This document shows positions 50,601 to 62,314 of a stretch of DNA of 64,000 nucleotides, piece by piece. A program made the position numbers and the translations under genes. The stretch is from Hermatobates lingyangjiaoensis. Its lineage: Eukaryota; Arthropoda; Insecta; Hemiptera; Hermatobatidae. The notes under the pieces were generated by a model. The model was given only the letters and a program-made list of their open reading frames with translations. It was not told the DNA's origin and did not search any database. The stretch lies in contig JAPFBL010000036.1 in assembly GCA_026182355.1 (NCBI GenBank), positions 248,001 through 312,000 of the forward strand, read 5' to 3'. Numbering within the stretch: position 1 is the first letter of the stretch; each line of letters begins with the position of its first letter.

Positions 50601-51148
50601 CGTTTTATTAAAAGTAATGCCCAATTTAACTGTTACACTTTTTATCGTTTTACAGTGTTCTCATACTTGACTTCCATGGTTCTGGAACTAAAAACAAAGT
50701 TCACCAAAATTTTTATTACTATAATTCCGACATTTCGGTCTCGTTGACCATTTCAAGGTTAAAGAATATATAAATATTAATGATCGAAAAGTGAATAACA
50801 ATTAAAATAAACATAACGTCCATAACACATATTCACACTAGGGAGGAGTTATCAAAGGTAAAGGTTGATAACCTTTACCTTTGATAACTCCTAGTTGTGA
50901 TATGTGTTATGGACTCGTTACGTTTATTTAGTTTATTTTAATTGTTATTCATTTTCGAGTCAATAATAATTTTATATATTCTTTAACCTATGAAATGGTC
51001 AACGATGACCGAAACATGTCGGTGTATAATAAAACAAATTTTGGAATGAACTTATGTTTTTAGTTCGAACCTGGAAGTCAAGTATGAGAACACTTGAAAA
51101 ACGGATAAGAAAAGTAAAAGTTAAATGGGCATTACTTTTAATAAAACG
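50601..51148. repeat. 548-bp palindrome of PLE-type ends (family B)
   Basis: Arms 50601-50866 and 50870-51148 are inverted copies, with only 3 bp between them at the centre ('aaggtaaaggtt', gat, then the complement). They differ by scattered substitutions and small indels, so the palindrome is not a fresh assembly fold. Each arm holds a hammerhead-like word: GGUC, a short loop, GACC, then CGAAA and (A)UGUC. The right arm reads GACCGAAACATGTCGG near 51009. (TA)n lies outside on the left and touches the right arm. Confidence 0.9.
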
Positions 51149-51162
51149 TATATATATATTAA

Positions 51163-51198
<36 letters not shown>
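51149..51198. repeat. (TA)n microsatellite between two palindromes
   Basis: TA repeats with one interruption, separating the family B and family A palindromes. Confidence 0.92.
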
Positions 51199-51200
<2 letters not shown>

Positions 51201-51228
51201 TTCACATAAACACTTGAAATACCAATCA

Positions 51229-51414
51229 ATGATCAAACCACAATATGAAATTGGAAAACAAGAGAAGATCTTTCAACCTTAACAAGCGGTCTTCGTCAGA
51301 GTCAAAAACCCATCTGACGTGACCCTGATTTGGGTTTTTGACTCTGACAAAGACCGCTTGTTAAGGTTGAAAGATCTTATCTTGTTTTCCCATTTCATAT
51401 TGTGGTTTGATCAT
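51229..51414. repeat. Tail-to-tail pair of PLE ends (family A)
   Basis: 84-bp arms 51229-51312 and 51331-51414, 18-bp centre. Both arms include both halves of the hammerhead-like core; the right arm reads CUGACAA for CUGACGA. (TA)n lies beyond on the left and directly after the right arm (51418-51429). Confidence 0.9.
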
Positions 51415-51429
51415 GGATATATATATATG

Positions 51430-53641
51430 AAAATAGTTTCACATTTTATCTGCAAGTTTCAATAATCTACTAACCACAATACTCATAAAGGACTCTACTG
51501 TCGTATTTTTATTATGAAGAACAAGAATAAAACTGGGGAAATGCCCTTGTAAATATAATAACACAATGAAGACACAGAGAGAGTGAGAGAGATATTTAAA
51601 GCAGACAACTAACTTTACATTGCCAATAATTGGTCCAGGACTAATTCAATGGAACTAACATAGACCTGGCATAAAAGAATTTATTTCATCCTAAGAGAGG
51701 TTATTTAAATTTACAAAAAAAATGTCGCACAAAGGATGAATCAAATGAGAGTGAACAAGACTAATTAGAAATAAATTTCTTGAAGACTAGAACATATTAA
51801 AGCATTTAGTAATAATATTTTTCCGTTATATTAATGATTACCCTATGAAATCATGTTTCAAGCCAATGAACTTCGATTAAAACTTCATTGTTATATTTAG
51901 GATAACAATGGTTTGTGAAACAATAAATGAAATAATACTATAACGAAAAGGCTTTCTCAAACTGAACAGTTGACTTTCCAGCGAATAAAACAAACTATAT
52001 AGTCAACGTATCACTATAAATGAAACAGTTTACTCATATTACTTAGAATTTATTTAGGAACTACATGGTTAATATTTGTGGGTTTTTTTTTTCAAACTTT
52101 GAGCCATTGCTGTCCATTTATCACTTTTACAACTTAAATTTGAATTATTAAACTGTAATTTGTTTAAGAATAGAATAGAAAATATTTAATCATTTAGCAA
52201 TAATAATTATCCGTTGGAATGATGGTTGAAATTATTATCATAAGATTCATGGCAATAAACTGCAGGGAATTAATCCTAAAGTTGATACTTTTTAATTAAT
52301 GATACTGTTTGTTTTATATCAAAGTTTTTAGTAATTTTTAAGACCCAATGTGAATATTTGGGGTTAAGCCACTTTGTTCCTCTCCACAATGTTTTACAAC
52401 AGAACAGTTATTTTTGTCATATCCAATAATACCTTTTGCATTATTTTTCCCCGGTCAGTCTTTTCACCAATCAAAACCAAGAGTAATTTGTTATCCTGAT
52501 ATTTTAAGCTATTTTCAATAGAATTATTTCTCACCGCATTTCTTCTTTTGAAAGGTTTCAGCATCGTTTTAGTTGGATTTATATCCAGATTGTCCACTTT
52601 ACTACCTTCCAATAGTTTATAGTGCACGCTTCATCATTACGAGTCAGTACAGTCTAGTATTTCTCTCCTTATAATAAACGACACCATCTGTATATTTTTG
52701 TGTATTAAAATCTTGTTAAAGTAGAAAAAACACTTAGTCATCCACAGCTAATTACTACAATAGGTGGGATAGAACTCTTCTCTGAGGACAGTATTTTAAA
52801 ACACAACCAAAACAAAATTAGGTCTATGACTTCACTACTAAATATACTAACTGTAATTTTGGTAGTCAATCTTTTTTACACTTATTGCTATCCACTCTAA
52901 CAGACTGTTTCTTCAGTTTTTCTAACTGGAAAACTAAAAATTATAACTAATTATATAATTATAATTATATAACTAAGTTTCTTCAAAATTAAATGTATAA
53001 TTTAGTATACCTATTACAATATTTTTCTCTCATATCTTATTCTTAGACTGTTTTTCTAACTGAAAGCTCTTTATAAATAACTAAAATTCTTCTTAGTTTA
53101 TTATTTTACTTATATGTATACGTGTTCAGCTTTATTTTCTAAAATAAGAAAATTTATTTCTCTATCTTTATGATTCAAGATTTCTTCAAATTAACACTGC
53201 AAAGTAATAAACTTTCAGTTGCAATATTTGTTTTTCGTACTTCAAAAGTATTACTCATTTTTCAATTTTCTTCCACAAGAGATGCCTCTTTATATTCAAG
53301 TTAAAACTATTTGCTGGAACGATAATGATTCAAGAACAAGAAATATTGATTCACATTAGTAAAACAGTCACTATTTATTATCTAATACAATAAATTAAAA
53401 TTTTTCAATTGGATGTCTTCAAAAACCCCAAATGTATACTCAACTACCACCAGAGCGAACTACTATCAATCACACATAGTATTGCGTAATAAACAGTTAA
53501 TAAATAATTTAAAATTAATAACGTAATGAAATCGAAACAATGTCCTAAAATTTACGCACGTCTTCTTATATGGTTTTTTTCTTGTACTTACCAATAGTAG
53601 TACATTATGAAGTTAAAAGGAAATAGATTATATGAAAAATG

Positions 53642-53676
<35 letters not shown>

Positions 53677-54930
53677 GTATTCATGTATTTAATACAAGCA
53701 CATAAATTTAAATATGGAGTTACTCCAATATTTAGGAGTTGATAAGTTATTAGCTTATCAATGAATCGCTAAGCTAAATAATTTATCAATCGTATGCATT
53801 GAACACATTTTAGATTATTTAAAACACAATTATTAAACTTGTTACAAAAGCTAAAAGTAGAATCTGTACTTAATTATTTAATTGAGAATGCATTCAAAGA
53901 CAGTTTTAGTTATATTGGAGTTTGCGGCAGCTGTACAGTTTACTTTCATTTACTGGTTTCTGTATAAGATTCAAATATCCATTCGAATGGTTTAAATATA
54001 GTCCAATTTTAAAGCCTGATGAATTAAAATTTTATGAATTAGTAATTGAAATAGTCTGTCGCTTTTGATTTATTTATCAAATGAAATCTGCAAATAAATT
54101 TTTATACTCACTTGACTTTATATTCAGACTCTTTACTTTTAAATTTTGATGCCAAATTATACATTTACTGAATGTTGACTGATTGAATATTTAATAGAAA
54201 ATGTGTTTCTAAAGAGGAATTTTATCAACTTGTTACCTTGCACAATAATACTGATTTGAATAGCTAACTTCAATTTAACATCTTTAGATCAACAGTTCAT
54301 TGTGTTGCAAATTGCAATATATTGCAAATTGTCCTATAAACGAATTTGATGAATATATTTGAAAATTTGTATTGAATAATTGAGTATCAATCAGGTTCTC
54401 ATTCGTTTTTCTTTTGCAATCAATATATATGTGAGGTGCATATACATATAACATATATGTGACATAATTAACGCCATGATTATAACTTTACAGATTTACT
54501 CTTATCATAAGAGAGCAGTAAAAAATATATAGTCACCGTTAAAATCAGCAAATAATGTTCTTTAGATAGATGTTATGTGGTGTTTAGTGTTAGAACTTGT
54601 ATTTATGATTCAAGTTTCCGACAATATTTGAAGTAACTAGTGAGCATTATGAGATCACTCTGCAAAAGTAGAATAGACGACGAATAATACAAGAAACAGG
54701 CATTTCAGTTGATTTGTATATAAACCCACAATAGTTAAATTTATAAGACTAAACTGATAGGACCATATTATGGACTTAAAGTGTTTAAACACAACATGCA
54801 ATAACAGCATCCTAAAGAAGGTTTGAACCATGTAATGTGTGTGCATTTCCTGTATTTTAATATTTTAATATAAGTAATATATAATTATCATCCTAATTAT
54901 GATGACATTTTCTATTATATATAAAATATA
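51430..54930. other. Unassigned AT-rich DNA with a (TA)n tract
   Basis: A (TA)n tract lies at 53645-53672 and a small palindrome (taattatataattataattatata) around 52948-52972. No gene, RNA or dispersed repeat is seen. Confidence 0.45.
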
Positions 54931-55069
54931 CTAGCAAATGTACCCGTCTTTGACGGAATCAAAAATTCTATTATACTTGGTATTCCAAAATATCAATTAT
55001 AGTATTATACTAATACTATAATAAGAAATTGTAGAATAGTAGAAAACACCATTATTAGTACAGTGTTAA

Positions 55070-55600
55070 ACAAATGCCTCTGTATACACTACATTAGCTG
55101 TCTGTCCTTCAGGTTCATGGAAGAACAATCAGTTGAAACCTCTGACTATTGAGCAAGTAAACTACAGTTGACCACGTGAGAAAAACTTGGTTTTGCTAAC
55201 TTGAATTCCTGCGTTAGATAAAGTCTCCCTTTACGACTTAGTTAACGTCATTGCGAAATAGACTCTGACCGGACTTTGCAATAATTTCAACGTAAACAGA
55301 CAGTGGCTCGGAATCAATGGTATGTGTGGTATACACACAGACTCCCCAATACCACATCCAGTCATTATGTCCGCCTCTATGGCATACCTGTGTAGAGCAC
55401 GAACTCAGAGTCGTGTCCCGTTGCACAGTTTTGGGGCACTCATATTTCGTAACATGAAATTTGTTACTGCTACTAAATTGCAGCATGATTGGTTCTCCTA
55501 CTTTAAGTTTTTACTCATGAGCAGGCAGTCCAGGAGAAATAAATTCAGAGTCAATAAATTCAATTAGATAATGAACTGCTTCTTCATCACTAATCCAATT
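55070..55600 (-). pseudogene. Helitron Pif1-type helicase, C-terminal part, broken
   Basis: Reading leftward from about 55600 in shifting frames: EFIDSEFISPGLPAHE, a stop, then LKVGEPIML, then (other frame) APKLCNGTRL, HRYAIEADIMTG, IPHIPLIPS, SPVRVYFAMTLTK, FSRGQL, and finally EPEGQTANVVYTEAF. The order matches the end of Helitron/Pif1 helicases, which unwind DNA during rolling-circle transposition: EFLNS...GLP.H.L.LK.G.P.MLLRN, PKLCNGTRL, IPRI...PSD, FP.R..FAMTINK.QGQ, and the final VVY.E. At least two frameshifts and two stops abolish function. The Rep domain and the helicase N-terminus are absent. Confidence 0.85.
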
Positions 55601-55889
55601 TCTTTACTGACTTGTAAGTTCTTTCCTCGGTTTCATATAGCGTAAGAACTTGTTTGTTGATTTCTCATGCCTGTTCATATTAAGGGCTGAGAATTGCTCG
55701 TTTACAAAACATTTATTCTCAATAGATAGTACATCCTTAACTCTGTGAAACACCATTTCAATGATGTCAAATACGCAATATATTCATATGCTCAATTGAA
55801 ATTAAAATCAACTAACAATACCTACTTGCCACACCTGTGTATTTTCAAAACAAACTTGTCTGTGAAGTTAGGAAAATACAGCTAAAAGC

Positions 55890-56185
55890 CCCATAACTTC
55901 GCTTCTGTATTGAATTAATAATCTAGTTAGAGCCCATATTTTAAGTTAGGCCCACACAAATCCAGTGTCAATGTTTCAGCTTGCTATGTCTTATGGTGGC
56001 TGAGTTTACTTGTGACAAACATTTTTCCGTTAAACGTCCATAACTTCACTTCTACGTTGAATTTCCAATCAATTCATAGCCTATATTTTAAGTTAGACCT
56101 ACACAAATCTACTGTAAAAGTTTCAGCTTTATATGTCTTATGGTAGCTGAGTTTACCTGTGACAAAGTTTTGCGGACAAACCGAC
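55890..56185 (-). repeat. 147-bp internal tandem duplication in the Helitron
   Basis: 'atattttaagttaggcc' at about 55937 recurs as 'atattttaagttagacc' at about 56084. Neighbouring words ('ccataacttc', 'tttcagct', 'atgtcttatggt', 'gctgagttta') repeat with the same spacing. Confidence 0.85.
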
Positions 56186-56323
56186 AAACCGACAAACGGA
56201 CAAACCGACAGAAATTTTTCTAAGGGTGGATTCGGTTTCTCCAATGTATGAAACGTAAAGAAAACTTGAAATAAGTCAGTTCTGAGCAATGTACAGACAA
56301 AATCATTATTTTATTTATAAAGA

Positions 56324-57114
56324 TTAATCACGTATATAAATGTAATTATTATTCATGTCTTTTCATGTTGGTAAGTCAAGTAGTAATAATGCATTAGATG
56401 CAAAAAAACCTTAACAAACAACAGAAGTAGATCATTTTAATCAATTGAAGGCATTATGAGTCTCTGCTTAGTAAATTTTTAACAACAGGCAACTCTGAAC
56501 ATCATGGTGTTCATTCATCAGAAGATAGGTCCAACTTTTTACTTGCACAAAAAAATTCTGAAGCTTGATTAAACTGGAAAATTAAACCTCTGGAAGAATG
56601 TGATATAGGAAAATATTTCTCATATCAAAATTTATGCTTCAAAGAAAATCAAGATCCAAGTTTCGAAATAGTTGACCACCAGACACTAGAATTGTAGTAT
56701 ATTGCTTTTTGTTCGTTGCACAGAATGGTTGTCTCAGTAGTTTATGAGACATCTTACACAGGCCCTACTTAGCTATGTATTTGCAAATGATTCGGCACTG
56801 GATTAGAGCATGTAAGTCGTTAATACCACACAAAATAGTTTAATTTACTTCAAAATCTAAATTGACTGTCATCATAAATTATTGTAATCGAGTCATTCAA
56901 TAAATTTAAGAGCTTGTAGGTGTATACCTTACTAAAAAAATAAGCCAAAGTGATAACTTAGGAAAGAATTAAAATAACTACTTTTAGTTTACCAAGCAAA
57001 TTAAACAAATATTGTTTTTCAGAACTGTAGGAGCGAGCGGAAAAAAATTGACAGTGTCTGAAGTTTAAATTGAAGTTACTTGAGGTGGTTTTAAGATCAT
57101 TGAAACAGAAAGCT
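56324..57114. other. Unassigned DNA
   Basis: No supported feature. Confidence 0.4.
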
Positions 57115-57300
57115 GTCTTAGCCATTGGTGGGGGGGGGGGGGGGGAAGCTAAATAATTCACACCCCACCGAGGCAAGCCATTCTTCTGTTCCCTCTTGCC
57201 GCCAGCTATTCATAACCTGTTACATGCTTCTGACTAACATCCCGCCAGATATGCTAAACATTTCCACTTAGCAAATAGAATTATGCTCTCTTCTTGTTTA
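57115..57300. promoter_or_regulatory. GC-richer island with a G homopolymer
   Basis: A run of about 17 G at 57129-57145 is followed by a C-rich patch (caccccaccgaggcaagcc) and 'tgttccctcttgccgcc'. Composition only. No coding or repeat support. Confidence 0.2.
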
Positions 57301-58040
57301 AACGAATTGAAAAAGTTACCGAGAAAGGAAGACATATTTCAACTAAAATAGTCTTCTGTATTTCACATCGTATTTCAGATTTCCATATCGCTCAAGTTTT
57401 CAAACAGTAATTGAAAAACTTGCGCTTAGTTCAGCAAACTTCTTACATTTGTGTTTGTTCATACTGTAATGGTATAGGAAATTTAATTTTCCCACGAACG
57501 TTAATGGTATGAGGAATTGCTTATTAAAAACTGTGTATCAAAAACTAATCAGTTTAGTTACAAATATATAAACTGATATTAGCACTATTTTGCTTTTTGT
57601 AATGTTTTAAATTAATCTTACCAAGTAGTTTATTACAGCATGTTACCCAAATAGTTTTGAGCATTAAGCTAATATTTATCAGTTCAAAAATATAATATAG
57701 AGCAAAAAATCACTTTTTTTTTACACAAGAGTAATTGAATAAAATTTGTTTGCAGTAATTGTAAATAGAATCACTGAACGAAAAATTGAAATCTCTAGAA
57801 ATGTAAACTAAACAAACACCGTTACAGTTATTTTGTCATTGATGCATCCATAATGTGTTTGTCATTTGCTCTCAATAAGGGCGGTGCTTAAATTACTTAA
57901 GAATAGTTTATTGTTCAAACTGTTTAATTCCAGGAGACACAGTGAAGTAAGCGTGAGTATTTGCACAGTCTTCATACGCAGGCACCTCATCGTCTTGTTA
58001 ATGCATATAACTCTTCCTGATAACATTGTTATCAGCCTTT
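57301..58040. other. Unassigned AT-rich DNA
   Basis: Nothing recognisable. Confidence 0.4.
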
Positions 58041-58120
58041 GGAGCGATTCACATCTATTCCTGACGACAAGGACATCGAAATATAGTAGTTAGATCAGTG
58101 ATTTCTTTTCTGTGTGTTCT
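58041..58120 (+). repeat. PLE-type end, family F
   Basis: CCTGACGACAAGG, then CGAAATATAG, then 'ttttctgtgtg' parallels 27770-27820. It looks like a degraded hammerhead core (CUGACGA, short helix, GAAA). Confidence 0.4.
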
Positions 58121-58544
58121 TTTGAAAACTCTAAAAGTTTTTTTTTAAATCCTCAAATTTGGATCAAAGATTTAAATCCCTAAATTAATGGCCAGATGTA
58201 CGATATGAGTGTAATACCAAGCATGAGAATTTTTGAAAGCAGTTACAAAGTCAATAAGGATGCTAATTGATTGGCCTACGACAGGATGAAAAACTGTTTT
58301 ACAGTTAGTAACTTGTTTAGACTTGCTAACTTTTATTTATATTCATTAGTTGAATTCAAAATTGTTTAAACTGTTTCATTTTTTTTTAAATTTTAAAATT
58401 TTCAAATTTTGAAAAATGTAAGACTAATAATTCCCAACCTAACGATGACTATAGCATAGTCGAAAGTTCTTTACCTGCGATGTTAGTTTTTCTGTTGTAT
58501 TAAAATTGTTGATATTTATTAAAGTGTTTCAAAAATGTATCTCA

Positions 58545-58654
58545 ATGTCCTTTGGACAACTTATTTGGAAATTATCACCTTCTATTCGTAAGACTGTCAG
58601 GAGACTGGAACAGCTTGGTTTAAACGTCGTAAATGCCGATGCTGCGGTTCATTT

Positions 58655-58661
<7 letters not shown>
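58545..58661 (+). pseudogene. Conserved coding scrap, probably PLE N-terminal region
   Basis: From ATG 58545 the frame reads MSFGQLIWKLSPSIRKTVRR, then LEQLGLNVVNADAAVHFNN, and breaks off into (TA)n. A homologous scrap at 63330-63500 has MSLGQLIW, then RKIVRKLEQTSFKVVNTEAA and VHFIEKYM. Two diverged copies with conservative amino-acid changes imply a real protein. The 'R.LE..G..V...' followed by an 'F..~iP' pattern reminds me of the stretch before the PLE reverse transcriptase. That assignment is an inference, supported by PLE neighbours. Confidence 0.45.
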
Positions 58662-58693
<32 letters not shown>

Positions 58694-58703
58694 TATATAT
58701 ATA
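58661..58703. repeat. (TA)n microsatellite
   Basis: TA tract with one slip, cutting the coding scrap on its left from a family G repeat on its right. Confidence 0.95.
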
Positions 58704-58734
58704 ATAAATTTCTCTCCAATTCTCTTTGATCCCT

Positions 58735-58937
58735 CTATGTTTAACCAACTTGTATTGCTTATCTGAATTTCTATTTATATCTTCTCTTAGTTCTATCACT
58801 TCAAGACCAGCTCCGAGGGGCAGCACTGACGGTTACCGAGCCAGTTACTTGCTTGACAGATTGCCCGAAAATTTTAGTTTACAAGTGTGTTTCTTTACTC
58901 TGTGTGTTACTCTACTTCAATTTTGAACTCGTATTGT
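58735..58937 (+). repeat. Dispersed repeat, family G
   Basis: The right part ('gtgtttctttactctgtgtg', 'ttgaactcgta') is the inverted form of 28115-28170. It follows (TA)n here, as it does at 28 kb. Confidence 0.6.
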
Positions 58938-59046
58938 GTCCAATTTGGATTGTCATTCCGTTTATTAAATGAATAATGAATCATTTATACTTTTTCAAAG
59001 AAAATACATCCGAAACGGACAAAATAAAGTTCAACGTAGATTAAAA

Positions 59047-59255
59047 AGTATTGAGATATTAAAACACACACTTACAGTCTCTATCGTTTTTAACCGTCTT
59101 CAGAAAATATAAGAGAGGAAATGTCAAACCGTCTCTGTAGCAGTGTCTTTGGATTTCCACTCTTAGCCCTCCTGAAGAAGGTCCAAACCGAAAATTAGAG
59201 ACTAGAAGTGTATGTTTTAATTACACTATATTTCTTAATCCTTGATACTTTAAAC
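59047..59255. repeat. Inverted pair of PLE-type ends (family D)
   Basis: Left arm about 59047-59107, right arm about 59168-59255, complementary through 'aaaacacacacttacagtctct' split by mismatches. The right arm reads CCTGAAGAAGGTCC, then AACCGAAAATTAGAGACTAG, a hammerhead-like layout (CUGAAGA, GGU/ACC helix, GAAA). The left arm keeps CUGAAGA but has lost GAAA. Confidence 0.6.
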
Positions 59256-59543
59256 TTTGTAGTTTATTATACATATTATATCATTTTATATGTATCATTT
59301 ATTCGCATATTCCGTTTCTATATTAGATTTTTAATTAAATATTTTAATTAACACTTCTCTTTGATTTTCAGTAATCCTGTTGCTTAATGGTTGAGGGAGA
59401 CGGATATCTTTCTGCTTAAATTCCATATTGATTTCATTTCCTGTTGCCTTAATTTTAATATCGTTCAGGAATGCCCCTTTTTACGATCCTTCACAGGTCC
59501 TTCATCTTATCGTATTTGGATTTCCATCTTACATTCAACTGTA

Positions 59544-59863
59544 GGGGCCAGGCTAGATCAGTAGTTCCGTGCTCGCCCCTGAACTGATAGGACCGGGGTT
59601 CTAACCCCACCTGGCTTGTCGATTTATTCACGCGGGCAGTGAATAAATCTGAACACGTCGTTCCTCAGAAAAGGGCATGTCATTCCCGTTCCCTGTACGA
59701 TGTCAGCTACTCGTTAAAGATCCCTACTCTAAGTGCACCTGAGTTAGGAAAAATTGAGGACTCCAAATGTAGAATCAATCTTTACTGTGTGGTATCACAA
59801 ACGGCCAATGGTTGGCCTATGTGTGTTCCCTTGTGGGACTACCACTGCAACCTAACCTAACCT
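59544..59863 (+). mobile_element. tRNA-derived SINE with CCTAA-type tail, copy 2
   Basis: Same family as 6607-6928, opposite orientation. The A box is decayed (TAGATCAGTAG, 59554-59564) and the B box is GGTTCTAACCC (59597-59607). The body words 'cgatttattcacgcgggcag', 'actcgttaaagatccctac' and 'gtgtggtatcacaaa' correspond to the first copy, and the tail is caacctaacctaacct. A 10-bp imperfect target duplication (acattcaact 59531-59540, atattcaact 59864-59873) flanks it. Confidence 0.9.
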
Positions 59864-59896
59864 ATATTCAACTATCTTGGTTTACACTATTGAATT

Positions 59897-61118
59897 ATGT
59901 TCAATAGTTTGAGAAACTCTTATATCTCAAGGCTCCTATCTGATATTGAAATTCTAACTAACATATCTTCTGTTTATTTAGATCCTTTCATTAAACCTCT
60001 TTATTCATCTCATAGACATATTTTGAAAGCTTGCCTTGACAGCTATAAGAATTCTTCTAAACTTTACCTTTACTCCTTTTCAAGGCATCGTCCTTTGAAG
60101 CACCTTTCTTTCATTCCCAGAGTAATTCTATTCTTCGTATTCCCATGATCTCTTTAGTTATCCTATTCTACAATTTGGTATACCAGTCATCACCTCTGAA
60201 AATTATCGCTCGTATAAACATTATGTGCCACAAACTAATTGAATTTACAATAAAACTTTAACAGTTGCAGTCATTCTACCCGTTCATTGAATAAAAATTA
60301 ACCTGCAATTCTCTCTAGAGGCCCTAGTGTCAGTTCAGTCTTTATAATTAATATCAAAATTTATTAGAAGATCTCAAATTTTTCATAAATAAATAAATGA
60401 TTTTTGTTTAGATATCTTGTGGTATGTTAGTCAATTACTGTTTGGTAATAACTGTTAGTTAATAACTCTGTTAGTCCAACACTTAAGTCTACAACTATTT
60501 TATTAAATTGAAATCACTGTCTCTTTTGATCCCCTAATATCCTGTTTTAATCCTGTTTTAAATTAAGTGGAAGATTATACATAAAATAGCTAACCTCCCA
60601 TTCATTCATAGTTTAACCTCTACGATATTGTTACTTTTTCCGTTGGAAAATGAATTAGTAAAGACAAAGACTTGACAGCTTCTTGATTACCATAACAAGG
60701 AGCTCCACAGCTAATAAGGGCTCCACGGTGGTCTTCGAGGATTGTAAAAATTTACAACGCAAGGTTAAGAGCCGCTTTAAAATTCATCTCTCTACCATCA
60801 TCTTTCTGACCCCACTTCTTTGCTTCTAGATGATTTATTTTCCTGGCTCAGTAACATTGCTGTTAAGGAGGGTTTCTCGAAGTATGACATCAATATTTTT
60901 ATTCCATCCCGTCTCTGTTGTTCTATCTTTTGCCTTCAAAAATTCATAAACCTAATAACCCTGCCCCACTCTCTTTTCTCCTGGAAAACTCATTATTATT
61001 CGCTAAGGTTGATTCACAGAGGGTCTTTATGCCTTCGTTGACTACTACTTACAGTATATCGTTTGTAGTTAACTTTCTGTCTTTAAAGACATCTCACATT
61101 TTCTTAAAAACTTCATAA
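59897..61118 (+). pseudogene. PLE reverse transcriptase, N-terminal half, decayed
   Basis: Three PLE landmarks occur in the right order but in different frames. At 60707 onward TANKGSTVVFEDCKNLQRKV corresponds to the (A)DKGSTVV...Y motif. At 60912-60968 SLLFYLLPSKIHKPNNP corresponds to the hallmark FYGLPKIHKP.NPLRPI. At about 61030-61075 SLTTTYSIS...NFLS corresponds to the following I.S..T.TY..S..L block. The open stretch at 59897-60148 (83 codons) may be the region before the motif, but I do not recognise it. The catalytic YVDD part is not present. RT copies the element RNA at a nicked target. Dead copy, truncated at its 3' side near 61118. Confidence 0.72.
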
Positions 61119-61867
61119 TATGTAAATTAAAACTCCTATTAAATCTGTAAAAACATAAAACTCCTAATCAGTCAATTTATAAAAGTACCAGCATGTTGGT
61201 ACCCCTACACATCTATACGGCACTATAAACATCTATCACTCACTCTGAGCACCGGGGATGTGCTGGGATACTTTCGTCACTGCCGAAGTCCTCCTCAGAA
61301 TCAATCGACCCGTTCTCTTATTTCACTCTCCAACATCGTACTTCGGCACGACGTCTGCTGGCTTGACACCCATTATTTACTTCAACCCTAAGATAGTGCT
61401 ATGGATGTAATTATGATGGCTTCAATATGTATGGGTTTAACAGAGAGTGACGTCTGATTTCTTGATTTTTCTGTTTTACTGTTACATACAGAAAGTTTAA
61501 GATTTTGTTATTACCTATTTGTTTAGTGGATTTTAACACACACACACACACAGTTTGATAATTAAAAAAATATACGTTAGTCATCTCATAATGATAGAAG
61601 TTCTCAACATATTAAAAAACAAAGCTAGTAAAAATGAGCAAACATCAGTATTCACCAGAGTACTGAATCCCATTTATTATAATTGCCAAACAATAGCAGG
61701 TAGGACAACTAGAAATTGATCTAGTGCTACTTTGGCTAAAATTGTTTATGAAACTCATAAACCTATATTACCTTCAGACTAGCAAACACTCAAGCCATCC
61801 TTCTCATTCTAACTGTGAAAAATATGATTATCATTTTTTTTTCATAAATTATATCATTACTGTTAAA
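61119..61867. other. Unassigned DNA
   Basis: A short CA run at about 61537-61552 is visible. No other feature. Confidence 0.4.
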
Positions 61868-61892
61868 TTATATATATATATATATATATATA
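61868..61892. repeat. (TA)n microsatellite
   Basis: Pure TA, left of the family C palindrome. Confidence 0.95.
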
Positions 61893-61929
61893 TTCATCAT
61901 GATTTGTTTTCTTGACCCAATATTTATAT

Positions 61930-62314
61930 GATGTAATTTTTTGAGGTTTGAGGTCCAATGATTTTAAACTAGTCCTTTTGCTGACGTTTCGACATATATT
62001 TATGTCATCTTCAGGGCTACAACATGATTATTTTACAATTAGCACTACTATTACTACTATTTGGTAATTTATTACATTTTAATATGTACAGTAACCATAG
62101 TCATACTCATCCATAGTCGTAATAACTGATTTATCAATAAATTCCTATTGGTTACTGTACATATTAAAATGTAATAAATTACCAAATAGTAGTAATAGTA
62201 GTGCTAATTGTAAAACAATCATGTTGTAGTCCAGAGGATGACATAAATATATGTCAAAACGTCGGCAAAAGGACTAGTTTAAAATCATTGGACCTCAAAC
62301 CTCAAAAAAATTAC

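Larger units (their letters stand above)
54931..56323 (-). mobile_element. Helitron, shortened but with both ends
   Basis: On the minus strand it starts at 56323 with TCTTTATAAATAAAA. It ends at 54931 in CTAG, preceded by a hairpin (54944-54956: ccgtc, ttt, gacgg) about ten bases from the end. The flanking bases are A before TC and T after CTAG, as expected for Helitron insertion between A and T with no target duplication. The element is about 1.4 kb. Inside are the C-terminal part of the Rep/helicase protein and a 147-bp internal duplication near the 5' end. The 5' region resembles the fragment at 45290-45614. Confidence 0.9.

Noticed and set aside
50601..51148. Assembly artefact (read-through fold) as explanation of the palindrome
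   Set aside because: The arms differ by many substitutions and indels, which a simple artefact would not produce. Long-read confirmation would still be sensible.
55322..55567. Plus-strand 81-codon open stretch
   Set aside because: It lies antisense to the Helitron helicase, whose motifs are clear on the minus strand.
56958..57176. Minus-strand open stretch with a proline run
   Set aside because: The prolines come from the G homopolymer at 57129-57145. No domain.
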